The notes under the pieces: model-generated
The model's database searches: none
The model's input: the letters and a program-made list of their open reading frames with translations, nothing else
What the model was told of the DNA's origin: nothing
DNA from: Azospirillum sp. B21
GTDB lineage: Bacteria; Pseudomonadota; Alphaproteobacteria; Azospirillales; Azospirillaceae
Assembly: GCF_008364825.1 (NCBI RefSeq)
Contig: NZ_VTTO01000001.1
Location: 688,837-752,836 of the forward strand
DNA: 64,000 bases
Reading direction: 5' to 3'
Shown here: piece after piece, positions 15,758-24,381 of the stretch
Numbering within the stretch: position 1 is the first letter of the stretch
Layout of the letters: every line of letters begins with the position of its first letter
Made by a program: the position numbers and the translations under genes

Positions 15758-17899
15758 ATGGCAATGCCCTTTCGCAGCCCCGAAAGCCGGACCGATCGCA
15801 GAGGGTCCCTGCGGCTGCTTCGCCTCCTGCTGGCGGTGTCGGTGGCCTTGCCGCTTGTGCTGTTCGCCGGCATCGGATGGCGCGAGCGGGGAGAGGCCCA
15901 GGAAGAGGCTGAACGGAGCAGCCGCAAGAACGCGCTGATTTTGCACGAACATGTGCTGAAGGTGTTCGACACCATGGCGCAGGTGCTTGACCGGGTGGAC
16001 GAGCGCGTCCACGGCCGAAGCTGGCGCGAGATCGGCGAATCGGAGTCGCTGCACCGCTATCTGCGGACCCTGGTGGGAGAGCTGGACCAGGTCGGCGCCA
16101 TCGGCCTGACCGATTCCACCGGTACCGTGCGCAACTCCAGCCGCGTCTTCCCGTCGCGCAACAGCTACATCGGAGATCGCGCCGATTTCCGTGAACAGCG
16201 GGAAAGCGACGCCGGCCTGCTCATCGCCGGACCGATCGCGGATGCCGCCACCGGCAAGGCCACCTTCGGCATCAGCCGGCGCCGCAGCGGCCCCGGCGGT
16301 CCCGACGGCAACTTCGATGGAATCATCGCCGCCATCGTCAATCCCGATTATTTCTTCAGCTTCTATCGGCAGGTCGTCAGCACCGAAGGCGAATCGATCT
16401 CGCTGATCCGCGACGACGGCGTGATCCTGATGCGTTACCCGCCTCTGGAAGGGCGGCAAGGGCCGGCGGCGCTCCCCACCCTTCCGCCCGACCGCGGGCT
16501 GCGCGGTGAAATCCGCAAGCAGCCGGTCGAAGGGGTGTTCCGCACCGACGTCAGCCATGTGCAAGGTCTGGCCCGTGTGTTCGCCTACAAACGGGTCGGC
16601 GATTTCCCGGTCTATGTCGTCTACGGGCTGGATCAGTCGCAGATCACCCGGTCCTGGTGGCGCAACATGGCGCTGGACGGCGCCTTCGTCGCCCCGGCCA
16701 CACTGGCGCTCGCACTGATCGCCTGGCTGGCCTACAGCCGTGCCGCCTCCGAGAATGCGGCGGTGCGCCGCTGGGCGGAGGAGGTGCGCAACCGCGAGAG
16801 GCTGGAGGAGGCCCTGCGCCAGAGCCAGAAGATGGAGGCGCTGGGCCAGCTGACCGGCGGAGTCGCCCACGACTTCAACAATCTGCTGACCGCGGCGATG
16901 GCCAACATGCATCTGCTGGGCCGCCATCTGCCACCGGAGGGGCAGCGCTTCCTGACGGGCGCCAACACCGCGCTGGAGCGGGCGGAGAAACTGACCCGCC
17001 AACTGCTGTCCTTTTCGCGCCAGGACGCGGTGAATCCGACCGTCGTCGATCTGGGCGACAGCCTGCGCCGGATGGGCGACCTGTTGGAACGGTCGGTCCG
17101 GGCCGACGTCGCGCTGGACTGGGACATCGCGCCCGTGCCGATGGCCGTCGCCGTCGATTCCGTCCAGTTGGAAATGGCGGTGCTGAACCTGGTTCTGAAC
17201 GCCCGCGACGCCATGCCCGGCGGCGGACGGATCCGCATAGCCGCGTCGCCCGGACCGGAGCCGCGCAGCGTGCGCATCGAGGTATCGGACACCGGGGCCG
17301 GCATGCCACCGGAGGTGATCGCCCGCGCCTTCGATCCCTTCTTCACCACCAAGGGCGTCGGCAAGGGCACCGGGCTCGGCCTGTCGATGGTCTATGGCTT
17401 CGCCCGCCAGTCCGGCGGCAATGCCACCATCGACAGCCGGCCGGGCGAAGGTACGCGTGTCCGCATCGACCTGCCGCTGACCGAAATGAGGCCGCCGGAA
17501 CCGGCCCCCGCCCCCACTGCGCCGGTGGCCGATCACCGCCCGCTCCGTATCCTGGTGGTGGAAGACAATCCCCTGGTCCTGATGGCGACGGTGGAAGGGC
17601 TGACCCAGGAGGGCTTCACCGTGGAGACCGCCGAAGACGGCGTGGCGGCCCTGGAACTGCTGGAAACCGACCGCGACTTCGATCTGGTCGTATCGGACGT
17701 GGTCATGCCCCGCGGCGTATCCGGCATCGATCTGGCACGGCACATCCGCGAACGCTGGCCGCAGCTGCGCGTCCTGCTGGCATCCGGCTACAGCCCGGAA
17801 TCGCTGGCGACCATGGGGGCGGACACGGCATCGGTGCTGGCCAAGCCCTTCACCCCCGACCAGCTGGCCGTGCGCATCAGGTCCCTGGCCGGAGTGTAG
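15758..17899 (+). CDS. Membrane hybrid histidine kinase with C-terminal receiver
   Basis: A 713-residue sensor. A first membrane segment (about 15-38) is followed by a periplasmic dCache-like sensor domain of about 250 residues (RNSYIGDRADFREQRES, IAGPIADAATGK and ISLIRDDGVILMRYP are typical). A second membrane segment lies near 310-330. His371 in GGVAHDFNNLL is the phospho-acceptor, followed by an HATPase domain with NARDAMP, DTGAGMPPEV and GKGTGLGLSMVYGF. The C-terminal receiver has the phospho-acceptor Asp647 (LVVSDVVMP) and the late Lys (LAKPF). I took ATG 15758 because the hydrophobic N-terminus begins soon after, but the start is not certain. It is monocistronic, and the ligand is unknown. 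Confidence 0.88.
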   Translation: MAMPFRSPESRTDRRGSLRLLRLLLAVSVALPLVLFAGIGWRERGEAQEEAERSSRKNALILHEHVLKVFDTMAQVLDRVDERVHGRSWREIGESESLHRYLRTLVGELDQVGAIGLTDSTGTVRNSSRVFPSRNSYIGDRADFREQRESDAGLLIAGPIADAATGKATFGISRRRSGPGGPDGNFDGIIAAIVNPDYFFSFYRQVVSTEGESISLIRDDGVILMRYPPLEGRQGPAALPTLPPDRGLRGEIRKQPVEGVFRTDVSHVQGLARVFAYKRVGDFPVYVVYGLDQSQITRSWWRNMALDGAFVAPATLALALIAWLAYSRAASENAAVRRWAEEVRNRERLEEALRQSQKMEALGQLTGGVAHDFNNLLTAAMANMHLLGRHLPPEGQRFLTGANTALERAEKLTRQLLSFSRQDAVNPTVVDLGDSLRRMGDLLERSVRADVALDWDIAPVPMAVAVDSVQLEMAVLNLVLNARDAMPGGGRIRIAASPGPEPRSVRIEVSDTGAGMPPEVIARAFDPFFTTKGVGKGTGLGLSMVYGFARQSGGNATIDSRPGEGTRVRIDLPLTEMRPPEPAPAPTAPVADHRPLRILVVEDNPLVLMATVEGLTQEGFTVETAEDGVAALELLETDRDFDLVVSDVVMPRGVSGIDLARHIRERWPQLRVLLASGYSPESLATMGADTASVLAKPFTPDQLAVRIRSLAGV

Positions 17900-17936
17900 T
17901 TCGATGCTCCGATCCGGCGGCTGCCGACTGTCGGGA

Positions 17937-18161
17937 TCAGGTCAGGGCGCTGACGAACATCGGCGTCCACATCGCCATGCACCAGACGAGACCCAGGCAC
18001 AGGCCGCGGGTGAAGTCGTCGAAGGTCGGCTGTTCCAGGCGGTGCAGCTTCCACATCGCGTTCACGTCGCCGGACGTCGGGGTGGCGTCATCCGCGGCGT
18101 TGGGGGAGTTGGTGGGTTCACGGCTTGCTGCTGCGCGCCGGTCGGGATCGCGTGACGGCAT
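17937..18161 (-). CDS. Small hypothetical membrane protein
   Basis: A 74-residue protein with a polar N-terminal half and a C-terminal hydrophobic segment (GLCLGLVWCMAMWTPMFVSAL), suggesting a tail-anchored inner-membrane protein. I chose the ATG at 18159-18161 because GAGG stands a few bases upstream on the minus strand; an in-frame ATG at 18176 is the alternative. I recognise no family. It points toward the kinase gene, whose stop is 37 bases away. Confidence 0.5.
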   Translation of the reverse strand: MPSRDPDRRAAASREPTNSPNAADDATPTSGDVNAMWKLHRLEQPTFDDFTRGLCLGLVWCMAMWTPMFVSALT

Positions 18162-18263
18162 GGCTGGGCCTCGCATCGATAGCGGAATGCCCAGGAAGTT
18201 TGTGCCCGCCGCCGCCGCCGGCCACCCTTTCTTCCGTCATCGGTGGAATTTTATCGGCATACG

Positions 18264-18301
18264 AAAAAAGGCCGCCACCCGCTGGACGGATGGGGCCTTT
18301 T
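18264..18301 (-). terminator. Rho-independent terminator on the minus strand
   Basis: On the minus strand AAAAGGCC pairs with GGCCTTTT and is followed by a T-run (18264-18269 read in complement). It ends the transcript of the small gene at 18335-18559. Confidence 0.8.
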
Positions 18302-18334
18302 CGCCGAGGATCCGGCCAGATCGGCCGGATGCGT

Positions 18335-18559
18335 TCACTTGCCCGGACGAATCACCGGGGTGAGCTGGTCGCCCCAGTTGCCGGCTTCGTTGTGATAACG
18401 GGCGGTGCGCATCAGCTCCACCGTCACGCCGGCCTCCACCGCCTTGACGACGGCGTCGTTCAGGCGGTGCAGGTTGTTGGCGACGATGCGGATGGCGCTT
18501 TCCTGCTCCGGAGTCAGCTCCGAACGGTCATCCGGCGGCGCGTCCTTGAATCCCGACAT
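18335..18559 (-). CDS. Small hypothetical helical protein
   Basis: A 74-residue soluble protein. After a polar start (MSGFKDAPPDDRSELTPEQE) comes a helical stretch with VANNLHRLNDAVVKAVEAGVTVELMR, then a short ending RYHNEAGNWGDQLTPVIRPGK. AAGGAA lies about eight bases before the ATG, and a clear terminator follows the stop, so the gene looks genuine. I do not recognise the family. Confidence 0.7.
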   Translation of the reverse strand: MSGFKDAPPDDRSELTPEQESAIRIVANNLHRLNDAVVKAVEAGVTVELMRTARYHNEAGNWGDQLTPVIRPGK

Positions 18560-18984
18560 GCGTTGTTCCTTCCCCTGGATTGGGACCGCCCCGGCGGGAC
18601 CGGCAGCGGTCCAGAACTTGGTCATGATCTTGCCCGGCGTCCGATGCCGGTTTTCATCATGTACCATATCATGTGCGCCGCGACAAAGTTCCCGACGCGC
18701 CAAGCGCTTGCGACCATTGGCCTCTTGCAACCGGCAAACTGCCCTGTGGCACCTCCCGGCCGACGATGCGACGGTCGCGATGGAGATTCCCTCACAAGCA
18801 ATGAATGGTTGCCGCCCGTCCTCATGGGAACGCAATCAAGGAGGAGACGACGTTTTGTTTCCGACTTGCAAGGAAAGATTTCATTCAGAGACTTACATAA
18901 CTTTTGGGTTAACTCGGCTGTTGACGCCTGTCGATTACAATGCCCAGAATTCGACACAAACTTGCTTTCCCTACGGAGATCATC
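18560..18984. other. Intergenic region with a candidate promoter for the secreted protein gene
   Basis: There is no gene in these 425 bases. The right part is distinctly less GC-rich (about 18850-18960). TTGACG at 18921-18926 and CAGAAT at 18945-18950, spaced 18 bases, form a plausible promoter ending 35 bases before the TTG start at 18985. Confidence 0.45.
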
Positions 18985-19353
18985 TTGAAGAACATCGCCG
19001 CCAAGGCCCTGCTGGTTGCGTCCTCGCTGTTCCTGATGCACGGCGCGGCACTCGCCGGCCAGCAGGACTTCACGATCGTCAACAAGACCGGCTACCCGCT
19101 GAAGCACATCTATGTGTCCGAAAACAACAACAACAGCTGGGACGAAGACATCCTCGGCCGTGACGTGCTGAACGATGGCGAATACTTCGAGGTCGCCTTC
19201 GCCAAGGCCGAGAAGACCTGCAAATGGGACATGAAGGTCGTCTATGACGACGGCGAGTCGGCGGTTTGGGACGGGCTGAACCTGTGCCAGATCTCCAAGC
19301 TGACGCTGAAGTGGAACAAGAACACCGGCGTCACCTCGGCCCAGACCGAGTAA
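18985..19353 (+). CDS. Secreted hypothetical protein of about 100 mature residues
   Basis: A 122-residue protein with a clear Sec signal: MKNIAAKALLVASSLFLMHG then AALAG, with cleavage probably after ALA. The mature part begins QQDFTIVNKTGYPLKHIYVSE and has a beta-rich, acidic composition with two Cys (TCKWDM and LCQISK) that could pair. I chose TTG 18985 because GGAG lies six bases upstream and the signal peptide begins there; an in-frame ATG 45 bases earlier would extend it with a non-signal sequence. Proteins like this occur in many alphaproteobacteria, sometimes misnamed as a lyase. No function can be assigned. Confidence 0.75.
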   Translation: MKNIAAKALLVASSLFLMHGAALAGQQDFTIVNKTGYPLKHIYVSENNNNSWDEDILGRDVLNDGEYFEVAFAKAEKTCKWDMKVVYDDGESAVWDGLNLCQISKLTLKWNKNTGVTSAQTE

Positions 19354-19358
19354 GTTCC

Positions 19359-20291
19359 TCAGCGGAAGTTGTCGGTGCTGCGGTTCATCAGGTGGATGAA
19401 GACGTCTTCCAACGTCGGGTCCGTCGCGGTGATCCGCAGATCCGGCCGTCCGGCCCAGGGGGCGAGCGCCCGGTCGAGGGCGACGGCATCGGTGCCGCTG
19501 ACATGCAGGCGGCTGCCGAAGACTGCCACCATCTCCACCCCTGGCTGGCCTTCCAGCGTCGCGGCGATCCGGTGCAGGCCTTCTCCCGCAACCAGACGGG
19601 TGTGCAGGCCCGAATCGGCGATGACCCGCTCCACCGTGCCGTGGGCCATCATCGTGCCATAGGCGATGTAGGCAATGCGGTGGCAGCGCTCCGCCTCGTC
19701 CATGTAATGGGTGCTGACCAGCACGGTCAGCCCTTCCCCGGCCAGCCGGTGGATCTCGTCCCAGAACTCCCGACGCGCCTTGGGATCGACGCCGGCGGTC
19801 GGCTCGTCGAGAAGCAGAAGCTTCGGCTCGTGCAGGATGCAGGCGGCCAGCGCGAGGCGCTGTTTCCAGCCGCCCGACAACTGCCCGGCCAGCTGAGTGC
19901 GGCGGTTGGACAGTCCCAGCCTGTCCAGGGCATCGGCCACCCGCCGCCGCCGGTCGGGCAAGCCGTACATGCGGGCGACGAAATCCAGATTCTCGGCGAT
20001 GCTCAGATCCTCCCAGAAGCTGAATTTCTGGGTCATGTAGCCGACCTGCCGCTTGATCTCCGCACTCTGCCGCCGGATGTCGAGACCGAGGCAGGTCCCC
20101 TCCCCCGCATCCGCCGTCAGCAGCCCGCACAACAGGCGGATCGTCGTGGTCTTGCCCGACCCGTTGGGACCGAGAAAGCCATAGATCTCCCCGGTCTCCA
20201 CCCGGATCGACACATCGTCGACCACGGTCTTGCTGCCGAACCGCTTCACCAGCCCGCGCACGTCGATGGCGGGAGGGGCCTCCGCCGTCAT
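19359..20291 (-). CDS. ABC-2 type exporter ATP-binding protein
   Basis: A 310-residue ATPase with Walker A GPNGSGKTTT, a Q-loop in YMTQKFSFWEDLS, signature LSGGWKQRLALA, Walker B LLLLDEPTAGVD and switch His STHYMD. YMTQKFSLYEDLT-like wording and the C-terminal extension ending PTLEDVFIHLM are those of drug-export ATPases such as YbhF/CcmA types. It is co-translated with the upstream HlyD gene (four-base overlap). No permease gene follows: the next bases belong to the convergent secreted protein gene, six bases away. The membrane partner is therefore elsewhere or lost. Confidence 0.92.
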   Translation of the reverse strand: MTAEAPPAIDVRGLVKRFGSKTVVDDVSIRVETGEIYGFLGPNGSGKTTTIRLLCGLLTADAGEGTCLGLDIRRQSAEIKRQVGYMTQKFSFWEDLSIAENLDFVARMYGLPDRRRRVADALDRLGLSNRRTQLAGQLSGGWKQRLALAACILHEPKLLLLDEPTAGVDPKARREFWDEIHRLAGEGLTVLVSTHYMDEAERCHRIAYIAYGTMMAHGTVERVIADSGLHTRLVAGEGLHRIAATLEGQPGVEMVAVFGSRLHVSGTDAVALDRALAPWAGRPDLRITATDPTLEDVFIHLMNRSTDNFR

Positions 20292-21256
20292 TGCGGCCTC
20301 CCAACTGGCCAGACATCGACCGGCAGCCCCGGATTCAGCGGCCGGCCCGGCGCCGCCTCCACCCGGAAGACCAGCTTTTCGCGGCTGCCGACGCTGTAGA
20401 TCACCGGCGGGGTGTATTCCGCCTGGGAGGCGATGCGCGTGACCCGCGCCGACAGGCCGGGCGGGCAACCGTCGCAGCGCACCGACAGCACCGTACCGGG
20501 CGCCACCGCCGCCATGGCGGGTTCCGGAACGAACAGCACCAGCTTCACCCGTTCCGGCGGCAGCAGCGACACCACCGGGGAACCCGCCGGCACCCATTCG
20601 CCGGGGTTGTAGAGCGTGTCGTCCACCAGGGCCGCGACCGGCGCGGTGGGCGCGAGATCGGCCAGCCGCCGCTCCGCCTGGGCCAGCGCCGCTTCCGCCT
20701 GGGACACCGCCTCGTCGGCGGCGCGCAACTGTTCGGGCCGGGCGGGCAGGGCTGCGACCGCCAGCTGCGCGTCGGCCTCCGCCAACTGGCCGCGGTCGCG
20801 GTCGTAGGCGGCGCGCGCCTGATCGAGCTTGTCGGGCGAGGTGACCTTGCGGGCGACCAGTTCCTGCTGGCGGGACAATTCGGCGGAGGAATAGCGCAGC
20901 GCCGCTTCCGCCCGTGCCTTTTGCGCGGTCAGCACCGCCACCTCCTGCGGCCGTTTGCCGGTGGCGAGGTCGGCACGCTGGGCCCGCGCCTGGGCCAGCG
21001 CCGCGGCCAGCCGGTCGCGCTCCGCGACGGCCGTGGCCCGGTCGATGGCGAACAGCGGCGCCCCTGCCGCCACCTGCGCGCCGCGGACCACCGACAGGCT
21101 TTCCAGGGTTCCGGCACTGGGGGCGGCGATGCGCAGATACTCCCCTTCCACATAGCCGTGGGCCAGCGGTGGCGGCCCGTCGGCGCCGAAGGGAAGCCCG
21201 AGCGCCAGCGCGAAGGCCGCCAGTCCATCCACGAGACCGGCCAGGATACCGCTCAT
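20288..21256 (-). CDS. HlyD-family membrane fusion protein
   Basis: A 322-residue periplasmic adaptor with one N-terminal membrane segment (ILAGLVDGLAAFALALGLPF), a biotinyl-lipoyl-like half (APSAGTLESLSVVRGAQVAAGAPLFAID), a long coiled-coil hairpin rich in Ala/Glu/Arg (about 75-200) and a closing beta-barrel. This is the YbhG/YhiI type that pairs with ABC-2 exporters. It overlaps the TetR gene upstream by four bases and the ATPase gene downstream by four, giving a tight tetR-hlyD-ATPase operon. Confidence 0.9.
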   Translation of the reverse strand: MSGILAGLVDGLAAFALALGLPFGADGPPPLAHGYVEGEYLRIAAPSAGTLESLSVVRGAQVAAGAPLFAIDRATAVAERDRLAAALAQARAQRADLATGKRPQEVAVLTAQKARAEAALRYSSAELSRQQELVARKVTSPDKLDQARAAYDRDRGQLAEADAQLAVAALPARPEQLRAADEAVSQAEAALAQAERRLADLAPTAPVAALVDDTLYNPGEWVPAGSPVVSLLPPERVKLVLFVPEPAMAAVAPGTVLSVRCDGCPPGLSARVTRIASQAEYTPPVIYSVGSREKLVFRVEAAPGRPLNPGLPVDVWPVGRPQ

Positions 21257-21924
21257 GGCGTCGTCTCCCCCGCATCCCGCAGCAGCACCCGGCGCAGGTT
21301 GTCGATGTGCGTCTCCACCAGTGCCGGCACGTCCAGCGGCGGTTCGCCGTCCAGCCCGTCGAAGGAGGTGCGCCAGACCGCGCTCATCAGCAGCGGGGCG
21401 ACGATCAGGCGGACGGTTGAATCCACGGCCACCGGACGGAATTCCCCGCTCGCGATCCCCCGCTGCAGCAGCGAAGCCAGCACCCCGAAGCCGCGGCGGA
21501 TCACCTCGCGGTGATAGAAGGCGGCAAGATCCGGGAAATTTCCGGCCTCCGCGATCACCAGCCGCGGGATGGTGGCCGCACGCGTGGTCGCGACCAGATG
21601 CGCCACCATCCGCAGCAGCCGCTCCAGCACCGGAAAGCACGGCCCCGCGGCGGCGGCGGCCAGGGCTTCGGCCTGCTCCAGATTGGGCAGGATGGCGGCG
21701 CGGATCACCGCCTTGAACAGCTCGTCCTTGCTGGGGAAGTAGAGATAGAGCGTGCCCTTGCTGACGCCGGCGCGTGCCGCCACCTCCTCCAGCTTCGCGG
21801 CGGCAAAGCCGCGTTCGGCGAAGATATCCATCGCCGCAGCGACGATCTCCTGCGGGCGGGCATCCTTGCGGCGGCGCCAGCGCGGCAGGGCTTCCGGTTC
21901 GGCACGGGGAACGCGGTCGGGCAT
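21253..21924 (-). CDS. TetR-family repressor of the exporter operon
   Basis: A 223-residue regulator. The HTH is FAAAKLEEVAARAGVSKGTLYLYFPSKDELF (about 40-70), a very typical TetR helix-turn-helix. The C-terminal part is a helical ligand domain. It is the first gene of the operon with the HlyD and ATPase genes. A perfect 9-2-9 palindrome lies 16 bases upstream of its start, so it most probably represses itself and the exporter until a ligand is present. Confidence 0.93.
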   Translation of the reverse strand: MPDRVPRAEPEALPRWRRRKDARPQEIVAAAMDIFAERGFAAAKLEEVAARAGVSKGTLYLYFPSKDELFKAVIRAAILPNLEQAEALAAAAAGPCFPVLERLLRMVAHLVATTRAATIPRLVIAEAGNFPDLAAFYHREVIRRGFGVLASLLQRGIASGEFRPVAVDSTVRLIVAPLLMSAVWRTSFDGLDGEPPLDVPALVETHIDNLRRVLLRDAGETTP

Positions 21925-21939
21925 GATGCAGCCCTCTTC

Positions 21940-21959
21940 ATAACTGACCAGTCAGTTAT
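21940..21959. promoter_or_regulatory. TetR-type operator
   Basis: ATAACTGAC-CA-GTCAGTTAT is a perfect 20-bp palindrome immediately upstream of the TetR gene. TGACYxxTCAGT-like sites of this form are common for TetR regulators of exporters. Confidence 0.8.
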
Positions 21960-22291
21960 TAACATGAAACCGCCTTGCCACCAATGGTTAAGCCCATTGT
22001 GCAGCGCAGCAGAATCTATGCAAAAGGTCTTGCCTTTCGGCGAGTAGTCACGGACACTTTCCACCGGCTGGCAGCGTGCGAACGCGCCGCAGCTAAGCCC
22101 GGTCCGCCGAATGGGCACCGAGAACCGGGCATCAAGAAAACGGGGCACGAACAGCGCGGCCGGACCAACGGTCGCCGCGGTTTTCGGGAGGGACGGATCA
22201 AGGCGCTGACGCCAGGACCCGATGCGTTGCGATGGCCGGATCATTCCATCCGGCGCGTGGCAGGGTCCCAAGCAGAGCGAGGGGATCGATC
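21960..22291. other. nifA upstream region
   Basis: There is no gene here. I see no -24/-12 element and no TGT-N10-ACA site, which suggests nifA is not autoactivated. A CAATGG-N6-CCATTG inverted repeat lies at 21980-21997. The promoter itself I could not fix. Confidence 0.45.
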
Positions 22292-24172
22292 ATGCCGAGT
22301 GCTGCCCAGTCCGCGTCATCTTCCAGCCTCGAGCTGCTAACGATCTACGAGGTCAGCAAGATCCTCGGGTCGTCGCTGGATTTGGAACAGACCCTGCGCG
22401 AAGTGCTGCGCGCCTTGTCCTACCAGCTGCAGATGCACCGTGGCCGCGTCTATCTCCAGGGGGAGGACAATGCGCTGCGTCTGGTCGCGGCGCTTGGACT
22501 GCCGAAGGATTCGACGGCGCAGGAGATCGACTACAGCCAGGGCGAAGGCATCAGCGGCCGCATCCTGAAGACCGGCATGCCCGCCGTCGTCCCGAATCTC
22601 GCCGAGGAGCCGCTGTTCAACAACCGCTCCGGCGGGCGCGACGACCTGGACGAACAGGTGGCGTCGCTGGTTGGCGTGCCGATCAAGGCGGCCGGCACCG
22701 TCGTCGGCGTGCTGACCATCGACCGCATTTCCGACGACGGCCCCAGCGGCCATTTCGGCTCCGACGTCCGTTTCCTGACCATGGTCGCCAACCTGATCGG
22801 CCAGACCGTGCGCCTGCACCGGACGGTCGCGGAGGAGCGGCGCTTCATGATGCGCGAGACCTTCCGCGTCCAGAAGGAGCTGCGGCCGGTGGCGGCGCCG
22901 GTCAACGACGTGGTCTGCACCAGCCCCAACATGGTCGACGTGCTGGCCCAGGTGCACCGGGTGGCGCCCTTCAAGTCCACCGTGCTGATCCGCGGCGAGA
23001 GTGGCACCGGCAAGGAGCTGATCGCGCGGGCCATTCACAACCTGTCGCCGCGCAAGGACGCTCCCTTCATCCGCGTCAACTGCGCCGCCCTGCCCGAATC
23101 TCTGTTGGAGTCGGAGCTTTTCGGCCACGAGAAGGGATCCTTCACCGGCGCCCAGAAGGACCACAAGGGCCGGTTCGAACTGGCCTCGGGCGGCACGCTG
23201 TTCCTGGACGAGATCGGCGACATCTCCTCCAACTTCCAGGCCAAGCTGCTGCGCGTGCTGCAGGAGCAGGAATTCGAGCGGGTCGGCGGGTCGAAGACGA
23301 TCAAGACCGACGTCCGCCTGATCTGCGCCACCAACCTGAACCTGGAGGAGGCGGTCGGCCACGGCAAGTTCCGCGCCGATCTGTATTTCCGCATCAACGT
23401 GGTGACGATCCACCTGCCGCCGCTGCGCGAACGGCGTGGCGACATCGCCATGCTGGCCAAGCATTTCATCGCCAAATTCGCCCGGGACAACGGCCTGACC
23501 CTGGACATCGACCGTGACGCGCTGGAGGTTCTGAATCGCTGCACCTGGCCCGGCAACGTGCGCGAACTGGAAAACTGCATCGAGCGCGCGGCAACCCAAT
23601 GCCGCAACGGCACCATCCGCGTGCCCGACCTGTCCTGCAGCATGAATCTCTGCAACTCGTCGGTGCTGTTCCAGTACCGCACCATGGGGGCCGCCGTCGG
23701 CGGGCTGGCCCCATCGATGAGCGGCATCCCGACCAACCCGTCAGGCGCCAACCCGGCTTTGGGACGCCCGCAGCCGGCAGCCACCCCCGGCATGCCGCCG
23801 GCGGTGCCGGTACCGGCAAATGGGACGCCAGGCGGAACGCAGTGGCCGGCCTGCGCATCGGGCTGTTCCGCCGGTCCGGCGCCGGTCTGCGGCGCGTCCA
23901 AGCCGCTGCCGCCGACCGCCATCGCCCCCCTGCCCACCCCCCAGCCGGCGGCGGCCGCCCCCGCGGTTCCCTCCGCCCCGGCGCCGCAGCCTGCCGATGC
24001 CCCCGACCTGCCGCTGGACGAGCCGGAGTCGGGTCCCCTGCGCGACCGTCTGGTGTGGGCGATGGAGCGCACCGGCTGGGTGCAGGCCAAGGCCGCCCGC
24101 CTGCTGGGCATGACCACCCGCCAGGTCAGCTACGCGCTCCGCAAATACAACATCGAGATCAAGAGGTTTTAG
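22292..24172 (+). CDS. nifA: Nif-specific transcriptional activator NifA
   Basis: A 626-residue sigma-54 enhancer-binding protein, the same size as Azospirillum NifA. The N-terminal GAF domain (about 15-180) starts [17 protein letters not shown]. The AAA+ domain has Walker A GESGTGKE at 235-242, the sigma-54 contact loop GSFTGA and Walker B LFLDEIGD. It is followed by the oxygen-sensing Cys set seen in alpha- and betaproteobacterial NifA: two Cys 11 residues apart in [13 protein letters not shown], then later Cys in CRNG and CSMNLC. A long Pro/Ala linker with extra Cys leads to the Fis-type HTH ([21 protein letters not shown]). ATG 22292 has GAGGGG upstream. It lies directly upstream of the NifA-type nifB promoter. 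Confidence 0.96.
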   Translation: MPSAAQSASSSSLELLTIYEVSKILGSSLDLEQTLREVLRALSYQLQMHRGRVYLQGEDNALRLVAALGLPKDSTAQEIDYSQGEGISGRILKTGMPAVVPNLAEEPLFNNRSGGRDDLDEQVASLVGVPIKAAGTVVGVLTIDRISDDGPSGHFGSDVRFLTMVANLIGQTVRLHRTVAEERRFMMRETFRVQKELRPVAAPVNDVVCTSPNMVDVLAQVHRVAPFKSTVLIRGESGTGKELIARAIHNLSPRKDAPFIRVNCAALPESLLESELFGHEKGSFTGAQKDHKGRFELASGGTLFLDEIGDISSNFQAKLLRVLQEQEFERVGGSKTIKTDVRLICATNLNLEEAVGHGKFRADLYFRINVVTIHLPPLRERRGDIAMLAKHFIAKFARDNGLTLDIDRDALEVLNRCTWPGNVRELENCIERAATQCRNGTIRVPDLSCSMNLCNSSVLFQYRTMGAAVGGLAPSMSGIPTNPSGANPALGRPQPAATPGMPPAVPVPANGTPGGTQWPACASGCSAGPAPVCGASKPLPPTAIAPLPTPQPAAAAPAVPSAPAPQPADAPDLPLDEPESGPLRDRLVWAMERTGWVQAKAARLLGMTTRQVSYALRKYNIEIKRF

Positions 24173-24217
24173 AGATATACCCCAAAGACCGGGATAATAT
24201 CGTGCGAGTAATTTCAA

Positions 24218-24353
24218 CACGGATTTCACAGATTTAGACACGGATTTCACGGATTTTTTCCTGGTCGTGGCGACGCGCCGGTTAATCGGAAATGGTAAGA
24301 ACCGGGACAACGCCACATCCGTGAAATTCGTGGCGTAATCCGTGAAATCCGTG
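24218..24353. repeat. Palindromic ATCCGTGAAATCCGTG repeat element after nifA
   Basis: CACGGATTTCACGGATT at 24239-24255 and AATCCGTGAAATCCGTG at 24337-24353 are perfect 17-bp inverted copies. Imperfect extra copies (ACACGGATTTCACAG from 24218 and ACATCCGTGAAATTCGTGG from 24315) are nested around and inside. The unit is itself an 8-9 base direct repeat. It is less GC-rich than its surroundings and may form a large hairpin between nifA and the cyclase gene. Confidence 0.8.
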
Positions 24354-24381
24354 GAGATCTTGCCCGCGATACGGCACCTCC

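Noticed and set aside
19359..21275. A single 638-residue fusion of adaptor and ATPase
   Set aside because: The N-terminal part is an out-of-frame shadow of the HlyD gene; the ATPase begins at 20291 with a normal ATG overlap.
21960..22291. NifA or sigma-54 control sites before nifA
   Set aside because: I looked for TGT-N10-ACA and GG-N10-GC patterns and found none that fits.
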